Assembly: GCF_023734095.1 (NCBI RefSeq)
Contig: NZ_AP024620.1
Span: 1,298,501 to 1,362,500 of the forward strand
DNA: 64,000 nucleotides
DNA from: Moorella sp. Hama-1
GTDB taxonomy: Bacteria; Bacillota; DSM-521; Neomoorellales; Neomoorellaceae
Direction: 5' to 3'
Each line of letters begins with the position of its first letter. Position 1 is the first letter of the stretch. The position numbers and the translations under genes are program-made. The notes beneath the pieces are model-generated. The model saw only the letters and a program-made list of their open reading frames with translations. It had not been told where the DNA came from and did no database searches. Positions 55,766 through 64,000 of the stretch are shown here, one piece after another.

Positions 55766-56686
55766 CTACTCTACCTTGGGGCGGGGGTAGAGGCCGGCTT
55801 CCTGGACAATAGTGGGGATGATATCCTCCCACATGACGGCCATGATATGGACGCCGGCTACCCCCTCGATGGTCTGCAGGTGTTTAATCTGCTCGACGCA
55901 GATGGCTACCCCTTCGGCTTTGGGGTCGGCAGCCTTTTCCATACGCGTGACGATTTCGTCGGGGACAATCATCCCGGCTACCGATTGCTGCATATACTTG
56001 GCGGCCCGGGCCGATTTCAGGGGCATAACCCCGGCGATGATCTTCGCCCGCTGGTGCAGGCCCCGCTCCCGGGCCAGGGCCATAAAGCGCTCAAAGCGTT
56101 CCATATCAAAGATGCACTGGGTTTGGATGAAGTCGGCACCGGCATTAATCTTCTTTTCCAGGCGCAGGACCCGGAATTCGAAGGGGTCGGCAAAGGGGTT
56201 GGCAGCGGCGCCGATGAAGAACCGGGGCTCCTGGCCTTTGATCTCTTCGCCACAGGCAAACTTCTTCTCATCCCGCAGGTCTTTGACGATGCGGATGAGC
56301 TGGAGCGAATCAACGTCATGAACGTTTTTCGCCGTCGGGTGATTGCCAAAGGACTGGTGGTCGCCGGACAGGCAGAGGACGTTACGCAGCCCCAGACTGT
56401 AGGCCCCTAGGAGGTCGCTCTGGATGGCGATGCGGTTACGGTCCCTGGCCGTCATCTGGATAATAGGTTCGCCCCCGGCCTGGAGGACGTGGACCCCGGC
56501 GGCAATACTGGACAGGCGGACGATGGCCGTCTGGTTGTCCGTCAGGTTCATGGCGTCAACGTAGTCCTTGAGCATGGTGGCGTGTTTTTTAATTCCTTCG
56601 GGATTGGCGTGTTTGGGTGGCCCGATTTCGCCACTGACCAGGAATTGCCCCTGGGAGAGGATTTTGGCCATTTTGCTGTCAAGCAT
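55766..56686 (-). CDS. metF: Methylenetetrahydrofolate reductase
   Basis: Reduces methylene-THF to methyl-THF, a key methyl-branch step. About 306 residues in a TIM barrel with bound flavin: FLVSGEIGPPKHANPEG, MNLTDNQTA, LSGDHQSFGNHP, GAAANPFADPFEFRV, GADFIQTQCIFDME and IIAGVMPLKSARA. The Moorella enzyme is known to work with MetV and HdrABC-MvhD. It overlaps metV by about 8 bases; ATG 56686 was taken, although a TTG and a later ATG are also possible. It is the last gene of the operon. Electron source is not NADH directly in this variant. Confidence 0.95.
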   Translation of the reverse strand: MLDSKMAKILSQGQFLVSGEIGPPKHANPEGIKKHATMLKDYVDAMNLTDNQTAIVRLSSIAAGVHVLQAGGEPIIQMTARDRNRIAIQSDLLGAYSLGLRNVLCLSGDHQSFGNHPTAKNVHDVDSLQLIRIVKDLRDEKKFACGEEIKGQEPRFFIGAAANPFADPFEFRVLRLEKKINAGADFIQTQCIFDMERFERFMALARERGLHQRAKIIAGVMPLKSARAAKYMQQSVAGMIVPDEIVTRMEKAADPKAEGVAICVEQIKHLQTIEGVAGVHIMAVMWEDIIPTIVQEAGLYPRPKVE

Positions 56687-57353
56687 CAATCTTCACATCC
56701 TCTCGTATAACTTTACGCGGTCCGCCATCCCGGGATTTGGACCAGTCCTTGGGGGGCTGGATTTCCAGGAGAAGGTCCAGTTTACCCAGGGCCTGCATCC
56801 GGTCATAGATGAGCTGCCAGGCGCAGGGGGTATTAGGATTGACTTCGCACTTACCCCCCTGGGAACCGCCACAGGGGCCGTTTAAAATGCTCTTGGAGCA
56901 GCGGATAATGGGGCAGATCCCCCCGGTTTTATAGAGGATACACTCGCCGCAGAGGCCGCAGCGTTCTTCCCAGACACCATGTTCCACGGTGCCCCCGGCG
57001 AATTTAGTGTTCAGGGCTGGTACCACCCATTTGTTATAACGCTCAGCCAGGAACTGGACCCCTACTCCGCAGGCCAAAGAGACAATTGCATCGACATCCT
57101 CGGTGACGTATTTCTCCAGCATCTCCACGTATTCCGGGTCGCACTGGCGGGTCAGGGTCACCTCCACCGTTTCCAGGGGGTTACCTTCCTTTTGCCGTAA
57201 CAGGCGCAGTTCCGCGGCCAGGATGCCCGTCTCCTTTTCCCCGCCGGCCAGGCAGACGGTCACGCAGCCGCCGCAACCTACCACCAGGACCTTTTTGGCC
57301 TCTTTAATCAGACCGGCTACTTCAGCCAGGGGTTTACCCTCGGCAATAATCAT
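56679..57353 (-). CDS. metV: MetV, zinc/Fe-S partner of MetF
   Basis: A 224-residue protein needed for electron delivery to MetF. It begins MIIAEGKPLAEVAGLIKEAK and has VVGCGGCVTVCLAGGEKE, then VTLTRQCDPEY, EERCGLCGECILYKTGGICPI (cut) and SILNGPCGGSQGGKCEVN; at least seven Cys can bind a 4Fe-4S cluster and zinc. This matches the MetV family of acetogens. ATG 57353 follows AGGTGAG by 5 bases. It lies between mvhD and metF. Confidence 0.93.
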   Translation of the reverse strand: MIIAEGKPLAEVAGLIKEAKKVLVVGCGGCVTVCLAGGEKETGILAAELRLLRQKEGNPLETVEVTLTRQCDPEYVEMLEKYVTEDVDAIVSLACGVGVQFLAERYNKWVVPALNTKFAGGTVEHGVWEERCGLCGECILYKTGGICPIIRCSKSILNGPCGGSQGGKCEVNPNTPCAWQLIYDRMQALGKLDLLLEIQPPKDWSKSRDGGPRKVIREDVKIDA

Positions 57354-57373
57354 CCACACTCACCTGCTTTCCT

Positions 57374-57835
57374 TTAAAGGTTGGCCCCTTGAATTGGGGA
57401 GGTTTTTTCCGTAGTAACTGCACCCTTTGGCTTGACCGGGCTGGGGCCCAGTTTCCTGATGCGGTCGGTAAACTCCCGGGCGATTTCGGCAAAGCGCGGT
57501 CCCATGGCTGCCGAGAGGTTGTACATCTCCAGGCGCTCGCCGCCGACGCCGATGTCGTCCAGGATTTTTTTCGCCTGCTGCACTCGGTGTTTGGCCCGGA
57601 AATTGCCCTTGAGGAAGTGACAATCGCCCTCCATGCAGCCCAGGACATAAACCCCGTCGGCTCCTTCTTCAAAGGCCTCCAGTAAAACCCGGATGTCGGT
57701 TTTACCAGAGCAGGGCATTTCAACCACCCGGATGTTGGCCGGGTACTGGAGGCGCAGGGACCCCGCCAGGTCGGCAGCCGAGTAGGCACAGTAGAAACAA
57801 CAAAAGGCGATAATTTTGGGCTCAAAATCGGCCAT
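57374..57835 (-). CDS. mvhD: MvhD/FlpD-type electron-transfer subunit
   Basis: A 153-residue 2Fe-2S protein (MvhD/HdrA-associated) passing electrons between redox modules. Conserved Cys: IIAFCCFYCAYSAADLAG (CCFYC, residues 11-15), MPCSGKTD and VLGCMEGDCHF. ATG 57835 lies 2 bases after the hdrA stop. The C-terminal 40 residues are variable. In methanogens MvhD links hydrogenase to Hdr; here it links to MetFV. Confidence 0.93.
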   Translation of the reverse strand: MADFEPKIIAFCCFYCAYSAADLAGSLRLQYPANIRVVEMPCSGKTDIRVLLEAFEEGADGVYVLGCMEGDCHFLKGNFRAKHRVQQAKKILDDIGVGGERLEMYNLSAAMGPRFAEIAREFTDRIRKLGPSPVKPKGAVTTEKTSPIQGANL

Positions 57836-57837
57836 CT

Positions 57838-60800
57838 CTACACCTCCCCGAAGAGGCCGGCTACCTTGGCCAGCAACTGGTCGTCCTTGTAGAACTGCAG
57901 CTGGATGGCCTTGGCCGGGCATTCACCAGCGCAGGTGCCGCAGCCCATACACTGGACGGCATTGATCTCGGCGACGTTGCGTTCATTGATCCGCGGAACA
58001 TTGAAGGGGCAAACCCGGACACACGTCAGGCAGGCGGCGCATTTATCCTCATCAACTACGGCTACTACCCCGCCGACCATGAGGTTTTCCCTGGCCAGGA
58101 CGGTGCAGGCCCGGGCCACCGCCCCTTCCGCCTGGGCAATGGCCTCAGCCGCCAGTTTGGGGGCATGGCCGGCGCCGCAGAGGAAGATGCCGGCCGTGGG
58201 AAAGTCAATGGGTGCCAGTTTGGCGTGGGTTTCCACGTAGAACTTATCCTCATTGAGCGGCAGCTTCAGCAGCGTGGCCAACTTCTCCACCCCTTCCGGG
58301 GCCACGGCTCCCGTAGCCAGGACCAACTGGTCGGGCCAGAGGACCAGTTCTTTGCCGGAATCCGGGTCCTGGACCAGGATCTCCAGGAGGCCGATCTCCC
58401 GCTGCCGTACCTGGGGCGGGTCTTCGGGGTCGTAGGGGATAAAGAGAACCCCTGCTTCCCTGGCCCGGCGGTAGTAATCCTCCATAAAGGCATAGGTGCG
58501 GATGTCCCGATATAGCACATAGACTTGGGCTGCGGCGTTTCGCTCCTTGATGGCCAGGGCGTTTTTAATGGTCTGGGCGCAGCAGGTCCGGCTGCAGTAG
58601 GGATGCTCCGCATCCCGGGAGCCGACGCATTGGATGAAGACTACCTGCTTGTTCTTTTCCGTATCCCACTGGCCGTCGGCCAGGGCCTGTTCCAGCCGGG
58701 TATTGGTAGTGACCCGTTCATCCTGGCCCAGGAGGTAGGCGTCGGTCTTGTTCTCCTGGGTACCGGTGGCCACGATGACGACGCCGTGCTCCAGGGTCTG
58801 GGTACGGCGGACGTGCTCCCGCCCCGGTTCGCCCAGGGAGATAGTCGTCGTAAAGTGGCCCTGGTGGCCGCCGAAGTCTTCAATCCGGGCGCCCGTAAAG
58901 ACCTGGATCCGGGGATTAGCCTGGACCCTGGCGATAAGATCCCGCAGTAAAGCCTGCAGGTCCTCCCCTTCCAGGGTGGTGCGCAGGTTGCGTACCTGGC
59001 CGCCGAGTTCGGGTTCCCGTTCAACAATATAAGCACCAAAACCTTGCTCGGCGACATTCAGAGCCGCAGTTAGGCCGGCGACGCCACCACCGATAATCAG
59101 GGCCTTCTGGATCACCGGCACCGGCTGCATATGCAGGGCTTCATGGCGTTTAACTTTGGCTACCGCCCCCTGGACCAGGTCAATGGCCTTCTGGGTGGCG
59201 TTGGCCGCCTCGTTGCGGTGGACCCAGGAACACTGGTCACGGATATTGGCCATCTCGAAGTAGAACTGGTTTAAGCCCGCTTCCCGGAGGGCCTCCCGGA
59301 AGAGGGGCTGGTGGGTGCGGATGGTACAGGAGGCCACCACGACCCGGTTTAACCGGTACTCCTGGATGGCGTCCTGGATCTTTTTCAGGGTATCCTGGGA
59401 ACAGGTGTAGAGGTTGTCTTCGGCGTGGACCACCCCCGGGAGTTTGGCGGCAGCCTCGACTACAGCCTTGACGTCGACCACACCGGCGATGTTGATACCA
59501 CAGTGGCAGATAAAGACGCCTACCCGGGGTTCCTCCCGGCTGACGTCCCGCTCCGGGGGATACTCCTTGGGGGTGACCAGAGTATTGCGTCCGGAGGCCA
59601 TGGCCGCGCCGGCACAGGCCGCGGCGGCGCTGGCATTGACCACCGTCTCCGGGATATCCCGCGGCCCCTGGAAGACCCCGGCCACATAGATACCATCCCG
59701 GCTGGTGGCTGTAGGGGCGAAGGGCTTTGTCCTGGCAAAACCATACTCGTTGAGTTCGATACCAGCAGCAGCGGCGATCCTGGCGGCGCCCGCCGGCGGT
59801 TTTACCCCTACAGCCAGGACAACCAGATCGAATTCTTCCCGTTGTACCTTCCCATCGGCGTAGTACTGGATGGTCAGGTTTTTGGTCTGGGGGTCCTCTT
59901 CCACCCGGGAGATCATGGCCCGGACGTACCGCACGCCCCCGGCTTTGGCGGCATCAACATAACGGTCGAAGTTTTTACCGTAGGCCCGGATGTCCAGATA
60001 GAAGATAGTAGGCTTAATATTTGCATCATGTTCCCGGGCGATAAGGGCCTCTTTGGTGGAATACATACAGCATATGGCCGAACAGTAGGGGCTGCCCTCC
60101 CGTTCGCAATCCCGGGAGCCGACACACTGGATAAAGGCTATCTTTTGCGGCGGCCGCTGGTCGGAAGGCCGCAGGACGTGACTCTCAGTAGGCCCGGTGG
60201 CACTGAGGAAGCGCTCGAACTCCAGGCTGGTGACGACATTGGGGTAATAACCGTAGCCGTACTCGCCCGTCAGGTTGGCGTCGAAGAGTTCAAAGCCGGG
60301 TGCCAGGAGAACGGAGCCCACCTTTAATTCCGTTACTTTTTCTTGCTGCCAGTGCTCGACGGCCTTCTTTTTACAGACGGCCTCACACTGGAGGCATTCC
60401 GAACAGATGCCGCAGTTCAGGCAGCGTTTAGCTTCGGCTATGGCCTCCTCGGGGGTAAAGCCCTGGTAGACCTCCCGGAAGTCCTGGACGCGCTCTGTTG
60501 CCGGGGCCATGGCCTGGGCCAGGCGCCGGCCGGGGAAGGGCACGACATTGGGCGGCGGATCCAGATGGGGTTCCTTTTCCAGGGAGCGCCCCGCCGTCAG
60601 GTCTTTACCCTGGAGGTAACGGATAACAGATTCCGCCGCTTCGTGGCCGCCGCCGACGGCCTCCACCACTGAAGCCGGTCCCCGGACAATATCGCCACAG
60701 GCGAAGACACCCGGCACGTTGGTAGCCAGGGTGAGGGGGTCGGCGCTGATTAAGCCGCGGTTGGTATTAACTGGGCTTTTTTTTCCCAGTAAGGAAAGGT

Positions 60801-62301
60801 CGGCAGCCTGGCCGATGGCCATGATAACCGTGTCGGCCGCCAGGGTGCTGGTTACCTCCGGGTTATACTGGGGGTTAAAACGGTGGTTGGCATCAAAAAC
60901 CCGGGTACACTGCATCAATTCGACACCGTCAACCCGGCCGTTACTCCCCAGGAAGCGTTTGGGTCCCCAGGAGGGATGGATAATAACGCCTTCTTCGATA
61001 GCCTCCTCGACCTCCCAGGGGTGGGCCGGCATGTCCTCCCGGGATTCCAGGCAGGCCAGGTGGACCTCTCTGGCCCCCAGGCGTCGAGCGGTACGGGCCA
61101 CGTCGATGGCCACGTTGCCGCCGCCGATGACCACGACCTTCTCTCCCACCTGCGGGCTACCGCCCAGGGCTGCCTCCCGTAGGAAGTTTACTCCCGGCAG
61201 GATGCCCTGTAGATCAGACCCCTCCAGCTGGAGCAGGCGGCTCTGTTGCAGGCCGATGGCGATAATGACGGCATTATATTCCTTTTGTAGTTTCTCCAGG
61301 GTAATGTCTTTACCAACAACTGTATTGGGAACAAATTTGACGCCCAGGTTGAGGATACGTTCCGTCTCCCGGTCGACTACCTCCTCAGGTAGTCTATAAC
61401 GGGGGATACCACCCCGCAGCATGCCGCCAGGGCGGCTTAAGGAGTCATAGATGGTAACCTGATAGCCGGCCAGGGCCAGGTCCTGGGCAGCAGTCAAGCC
61501 CCCTGGACCGGCGCCGATAATAGCCACCCTTTCTTCTTTGGGCGATATTTCTGGTTTTTGCTTCTTCTCCCGGGCGGCGTCAGCCTCCCAGCCGTAATCA
61601 AAGGCGGCCCGTTTCAGGGTGGCAATGGCAATGGGGTCATCGAATTCCCCCCGGTTGCACTCCGTTTCGCAGGGATGGTGACAGATGCGGCCGCAGATAC
61701 CGGCAAAGGGCAGGCGCCGGTGGACGACCTCCAGGGCTTCGGCGAATTTACCCTGGGAGATCAGGGCTATATATCCCTGGGCATTGGTGCCGGCCGGGCA
61801 GGCGTTGCGGCAGGGCGGTGTGCCCCGTTTAGTAATCAGATACTTATTGGGTACAGCCTGGGGAAACATCTTGTGGATGGCCTTCCGGGTGCCCATCTCC
61901 TGGTTATACTCGTTGGGTACGCTGACCGGGCAGGCCTGCTCGCAGTCGCCACAGGCTGTACACTCCTGGATATTGACATAGCGGGGCTTTTCCCGGATTT
62001 TGACAGTAAAGTTACCCTTTTTTCCTTCCACCTTCTCCAGGGTAGCGCAGGTATGCAGGCGGATATTGGGGTGATTAGAGGTATCCGTCATCCGCGGCCC
62101 CAGCAGGCACATGGCGCACTCATTGGTAGGAAAGGTTTTATCCAGCTGGGCCATATGGCCGCCGATGGAAGAACTCTCCGTGACCATGTGCACCAGATAA
62201 CCGGCGTTGGCCAGGTCCAGGGCCGATTGCATACCGGCAATACCGCCACCCAGGACCAGGACGGCGCCGACGGCCGGAGTAGTTTCCTTCTTTACACTCA
62301 T
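57838..62301 (-). CDS. hdrA: Double HdrA with inserted NfnB/GltD-like module
   Basis: A 1487-residue flavoprotein, far longer than the usual HdrA of about 650. Residues 1-155 start an HdrA: VLGGGIAGMQSAL, IGGHMAQLDKTFP and the ferredoxin-like CTACGDCEQACPV. Residues about 160-575 are an NADPH-type GltD/NfnB module (CRNACPAGTNAQGY, IIGAGPGGLTAAQDLALAGY, VIGGGNVAIDVARTARRLGA). Residues 627-650 hold CLNCGICSECLQCEAVC. HdrA then continues (IQCVGSRDCEREGSPYCS). Residues 925-1487 are a second HdrA with its own FAD site (IIGGGVAGLTAALNVAEQG) and terminal double 4Fe-4S (CAACLTCVRVCP, CMGCGTCAGECP). It relays electrons between NAD(P)H, ferredoxin and MetF. Confidence 0.93.
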   Translation of the reverse strand: MSVKKETTPAVGAVLVLGGGIAGMQSALDLANAGYLVHMVTESSSIGGHMAQLDKTFPTNECAMCLLGPRMTDTSNHPNIRLHTCATLEKVEGKKGNFTVKIREKPRYVNIQECTACGDCEQACPVSVPNEYNQEMGTRKAIHKMFPQAVPNKYLITKRGTPPCRNACPAGTNAQGYIALISQGKFAEALEVVHRRLPFAGICGRICHHPCETECNRGEFDDPIAIATLKRAAFDYGWEADAAREKKQKPEISPKEERVAIIGAGPGGLTAAQDLALAGYQVTIYDSLSRPGGMLRGGIPRYRLPEEVVDRETERILNLGVKFVPNTVVGKDITLEKLQKEYNAVIIAIGLQQSRLLQLEGSDLQGILPGVNFLREAALGGSPQVGEKVVVIGGGNVAIDVARTARRLGAREVHLACLESREDMPAHPWEVEEAIEEGVIIHPSWGPKRFLGSNGRVDGVELMQCTRVFDANHRFNPQYNPEVTSTLAADTVIMAIGQAADLSLLGKKSPVNTNRGLISADPLTLATNVPGVFACGDIVRGPASVVEAVGGGHEAAESVIRYLQGKDLTAGRSLEKEPHLDPPPNVVPFPGRRLAQAMAPATERVQDFREVYQGFTPEEAIAEAKRCLNCGICSECLQCEAVCKKKAVEHWQQEKVTELKVGSVLLAPGFELFDANLTGEYGYGYYPNVVTSLEFERFLSATGPTESHVLRPSDQRPPQKIAFIQCVGSRDCEREGSPYCSAICCMYSTKEALIAREHDANIKPTIFYLDIRAYGKNFDRYVDAAKAGGVRYVRAMISRVEEDPQTKNLTIQYYADGKVQREEFDLVVLAVGVKPPAGAARIAAAAGIELNEYGFARTKPFAPTATSRDGIYVAGVFQGPRDIPETVVNASAAAACAGAAMASGRNTLVTPKEYPPERDVSREEPRVGVFICHCGINIAGVVDVKAVVEAAAKLPGVVHAEDNLYTCSQDTLKKIQDAIQEYRLNRVVVASCTIRTHQPLFREALREAGLNQFYFEMANIRDQCSWVHRNEAANATQKAIDLVQGAVAKVKRHEALHMQPVPVIQKALIIGGGVAGLTAALNVAEQGFGAYIVEREPELGGQVRNLRTTLEGEDLQALLRDLIARVQANPRIQVFTGARIEDFGGHQGHFTTTISLGEPGREHVRRTQTLEHGVVIVATGTQENKTDAYLLGQDERVTTNTRLEQALADGQWDTEKNKQVVFIQCVGSRDAEHPYCSRTCCAQTIKNALAIKERNAAAQVYVLYRDIRTYAFMEDYYRRAREAGVLFIPYDPEDPPQVRQREIGLLEILVQDPDSGKELVLWPDQLVLATGAVAPEGVEKLATLLKLPLNEDKFYVETHAKLAPIDFPTAGIFLCGAGHAPKLAAEAIAQAEGAVARACTVLARENLMVGGVVAVVDEDKCAACLTCVRVCPFNVPRINERNVAEINAVQCMGCGTCAGECPAKAIQLQFYKDDQLLAKVAGLFGEV

Positions 62302-62321
62302 GGCTTCTCACAACCTTTCCA

Positions 62322-63191
62322 CTAAGAGACTGCCCGTCCCTGCTGTTGTAAAAGGGGCCGGGGATCGACCAGGTGCTTTTTCAGCCAGGGCGTGGTATTG
62401 AGACCCAGGGCCAGGCCGATGATTTCCGTAATGAAGAAGACGGGCAGGGCCTCCTCCTCGTTAACCTGGCGGCTGTCCAGGTTGGTCTGGCAGAGGGGAC
62501 AGGCGGTAACAATGGCCTTCGCTCCGGCCCGGCGGGCGGCAGCCACTATCTTGCCGACCAGCCCTTCGACTAACCTCGGTTGAGGTATGGCCAGGCTGGC
62601 CCCGCAGCATTCATTTTTATGGCTCCAGGACACCGGCATAGCCCCGGCCAGTCGCAAAAGGCGGTCCATTAGCTGGGGCTGTTCAGGATTAATTTCAAAA
62701 CTGGCTACTTTAGGCGGCCGGGTCAGGAGACAACCGTAATAGGAAGCCAAAGGCATACCGGCCAGGCTCTTTTTCAGGCGATCTTTGATCAGGTTTTCGA
62801 CCTGGGGATCGGCCAGAACCTCAATGACGTGGCGTACCCTGACCTGACCCTGGTATTCCCGGCCCAGGGCGGCGGCTACCTGCCGGTTGAGGCCGGCAGC
62901 TTCCTCGCCGCCGGCGGCCATAAAGGTCTGGGCTGCTTTTAAGGAGTTATAGCAGGCGGCGCAGGGAACCAGCAAGTCATCGCCGGCGGCTTCGGCCAGG
63001 ACCAGGTTATGCAGGGGCAGGGCGTGGCTCAAGTAACCGCTCAGGGAGTGGCCCGAGGTGGCGCCGCAGCAGCACCAATCCTCCAGTTCCCGTAGTTCCA
63101 CCCCCAGGGCCTGGAAGAGGTCTTCCGTAGAAGCCGAAAACTCAGCCGCCGTGGAATGTAGGGAACAGCCGGGGTAATAACTTAACCTCAT
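62322..63191 (-). CDS. hdrB: HdrB, CCG-domain subunit
   Basis: A 289-residue subunit with two CCG domains (LSYYPGCSLHST then CCCGATSGHS; ECCGASLAIPQPRLV). In HdrB of methanogens these bind the unusual noncubane 4Fe-4S clusters. ATG 63191 overlaps the hdrC stop (ATGA). The 20-base gap to hdrA indicates a single operon. In this setting it likely moves electrons to MetF/V rather than a heterodisulfide. Confidence 0.93.
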   Translation of the reverse strand: MRLSYYPGCSLHSTAAEFSASTEDLFQALGVELRELEDWCCCGATSGHSLSGYLSHALPLHNLVLAEAAGDDLLVPCAACYNSLKAAQTFMAAGGEEAAGLNRQVAAALGREYQGQVRVRHVIEVLADPQVENLIKDRLKKSLAGMPLASYYGCLLTRPPKVASFEINPEQPQLMDRLLRLAGAMPVSWSHKNECCGASLAIPQPRLVEGLVGKIVAAARRAGAKAIVTACPLCQTNLDSRQVNEEEALPVFFITEIIGLALGLNTTPWLKKHLVDPRPLLQQQGRAVS

Positions 63192-63760
63192 TCCTGCCAC
63201 CCCTTTTCACCCTGGAGTAAAGCCCGGAAGCGCTGGCGATTTTTGATCCCTTCGGGCAGGAGCCGCAGTTTGCGACGCTGGAACATCTTCAGGCCCAGGG
63301 GGACGTCCTGGAAATAGGAGCCGGTTTTCAGTTTAAAAGCGATCATCATGCCCAGTTCATGAACCCGGCCTTTACTTTTGACCGAAGCCAGGAAGGCCTG
63401 GTGGAAGGCGGCAACTTCCGGTAGGGCCGGCTGGATGCCCCGGGCCAGGGCCCGCTGTTTCAGGGCATCATTAATGGCGGCAATATCTATACCATTGGGG
63501 CAGCGGGAGATACAGGTCCGGCAGGCAGCACACTGCCAGATGGTTTTGCTTTTTAAGAGTTCTTCCTCCACCCCCAGCTGGACATAGCGGACTACCTGGT
63601 GGGGCATCAAGTCCATCGCTGCGGTTACAGGACAACCGGCCGTACACTTGTGGCACTGGTAACAGCGGCTGACAGGTTGACCGGATGAATCGGCTACCGG
63701 AGCTATAAGTTGCGGGGACGGTACAACCTGCGGGGAAGGTGCAACTTGCTGTTCAGCCAA
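63188..63760 (-). CDS. hdrC: HdrC, ferredoxin-like subunit
   Basis: A 190-residue protein with two 4Fe-4S sites: CYQCHKCTAGCPV (residues 33-45) and CAACRTCISRCPNGIDI (residues 76-92). Between and after are helices as in HdrC. The first 28 residues are a repetitive Pro/Ser/Gln-rich leader (VAPSPQVVPSPQLIAPV), an unusual N-terminal extension. It precedes hdrB. ATG 63760 follows AAGGAGGAAGG. Confidence 0.93.
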   Translation of the reverse strand: MAEQQVAPSPQVVPSPQLIAPVADSSGQPVSRCYQCHKCTAGCPVTAAMDLMPHQVVRYVQLGVEEELLKSKTIWQCAACRTCISRCPNGIDIAAINDALKQRALARGIQPALPEVAAFHQAFLASVKSKGRVHELGMMIAFKLKTGSYFQDVPLGLKMFQRRKLRLLPEGIKNRQRFRALLQGEKGWQE

Positions 63761-63781
63761 TCCCCTTCCTCCTTTCGGCGT

Positions 63782-63824
63782 TAAAAGAGCAGGTGCCAGC
63801 GTTCAGCAATTCCCTGGCACCTGC
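63782..63824 (-). terminator. Terminator between acsE and hdrC
   Basis: Stem GCAGGTGCCAG (63789-63799) / CTGGCACCTGC (63814-63824) is followed on the minus strand by TCTTTTAA. It lies 110 bases past the acsE stop and 21 bases before the hdrC start. It is therefore both the end of acsE and a possible attenuator for the hdr-met operon. Confidence 0.85.
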
Positions 63825-63936
63825 CGTTTACAGTTCTCCTGGATTAGGCATTTACGTATTGCTGCCGCGCTGGATGTTTTGATAGGACATCTTTTACTAA
63901 TCCTTTTATTTCTTTTCGACGTTACTTTAAAAAATC

Positions 63937-64000
63937 CTACCTGGTTTTATACATCTTGACAAAAGAATCGCAGTAAACCGTCTGGTTCAGCAAGATCTCC
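63937..64000 (-). CDS. acsE: Methyl-THF:corrinoid methyltransferase AcsE, C-terminal fragment
   Basis: The minus strand from 64000 to the TAG at 63937-63939 reads EILLNQTVYCDSFVKMYKTR. This is nearly identical to the C-terminus I remember of Moorella thermoacetica AcsE, which ends DSFVKMFKTR. AcsE moves the methyl group of methyl-THF to the corrinoid iron-sulfur protein. Only the last 20 residues are in the window; the rest lies beyond the edge. Its place just upstream of hdrC agrees with the published gene order. Confidence 0.85.
   Translation of the reverse strand, partial: EILLNQTVYCDSFVKMYKTR

Noticed and set aside
57389-57685. Several long plus-strand frames opposite metV, mvhD, hdrA and other minus-strand genes (for example 59425-60327, 14498-15547)
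   Set aside because: They lie fully inside genes with clear motifs on the other strand. High GC content and codon bias give long antisense frames; none has recognisable domains.

Overview
The window is about 64 kb of chromosome from a thermophilic, spore-forming, anaerobic acetogenic Firmicute, very probably Moorella (M. thermoacetica or a close relative). The evidence is direct: the right end carries the C-terminus of the corrinoid methyltransferase AcsE followed by hdrC-hdrB-hdrA-mvhD-metV-metF, the gene order published for the Moorella methylene-tetrahydrofolate reductase complex. Other clues are PduL (the Moorella phosphotransacetylase type), a B12-dependent ribonucleotide reductase, SpoVM- and SpoVB-type sporulation proteins and T-box control. 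Most genes lie on the minus strand; plus-strand genes are few and mostly single.

Layout. 1-4.3 kb: end of a response regulator, tRNA-Gln, gltX, a GT4 glycosyltransferase, a CBS protein and a small HAD protein. 4.3-14 kb: a CBS-ACT protein; class II ribonucleotide reductase NrdJ interrupted by a 375-residue LAGLIDADG intein exactly at its radical cysteine; three DnaA-box-like 9-mers upstream; a soluble histidine kinase; a UPF0182 membrane protein; ddl and a PHP phosphoesterase. 14-25 kb: tRNA-Trp, an EF-G paralogue, a SpoVB/MurJ-type flippase, surE with a 51-residue YpmA-like protein, TPR and Fur proteins, a lipocalin-like protein, and a three-gene cluster related to ATP-dependent 2-hydroxyacyl-CoA dehydratase systems. 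25-34.6 kb: a 23-codon SpoVM-like gene, DinG, an acyl-CoA carboxyltransferase/decarboxylase module (alpha, delta-like, biotin carrier), thiL, a gene that appears to start at a non-AUG codon, and a DUF3786 gene. 34.7-47 kb: secreted phosphatase, tRNA-Lys and tRNA-Arg, a Fet-type ABC exporter, an FMN glutamate-synthase-like protein flanked by two IclR regulators, pduL and feoAB. 47-55.8 kb: DnaI- and DnaD-like replication proteins, an ATPase/Asp23 fusion, a beta-CASP nuclease, an Lrp-aminotransferase pair behind an alanine-type T-box, and three copies of a modular intergenic repeat. 55.8-64 kb: the methyl-branch Wood-Ljungdahl genes.

How the genes work together. MetF/MetV reduce methylene-THF, and HdrABC-MvhD supply electrons to them through a flavin/iron-sulfur relay; AcsE passes the methyl group to the corrinoid protein. 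PduL turns acetyl-CoA into acetyl phosphate for ATP. Iron supply for these Fe-S enzymes is served by FeoAB, whose promoter carries a Fur-box-like site; a Fur gene lies in the same window.

Most noteworthy: (1) a dispersed, foldable 250-400 bp repeat, three copies in 8.5 kb, two of them lying between a regulatory promoter and its gene; (2) an alanine-specifier T-box in front of a regulator/aminotransferase operon rather than a tRNA synthetase; (3) short genes easily missed (spoVM-like, ypmA-like, a FeoB-linked zinc ribbon) and an 84-residue N-terminal extension with a probable AUU start; (4) the intein at the NrdJ radical cysteine with DnaA-like boxes upstream; (5) a 1487-residue double HdrA with an inserted NfnB/GltD-like module. 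All functional calls are from reading the sequence and from remembered family features; no searches were run.
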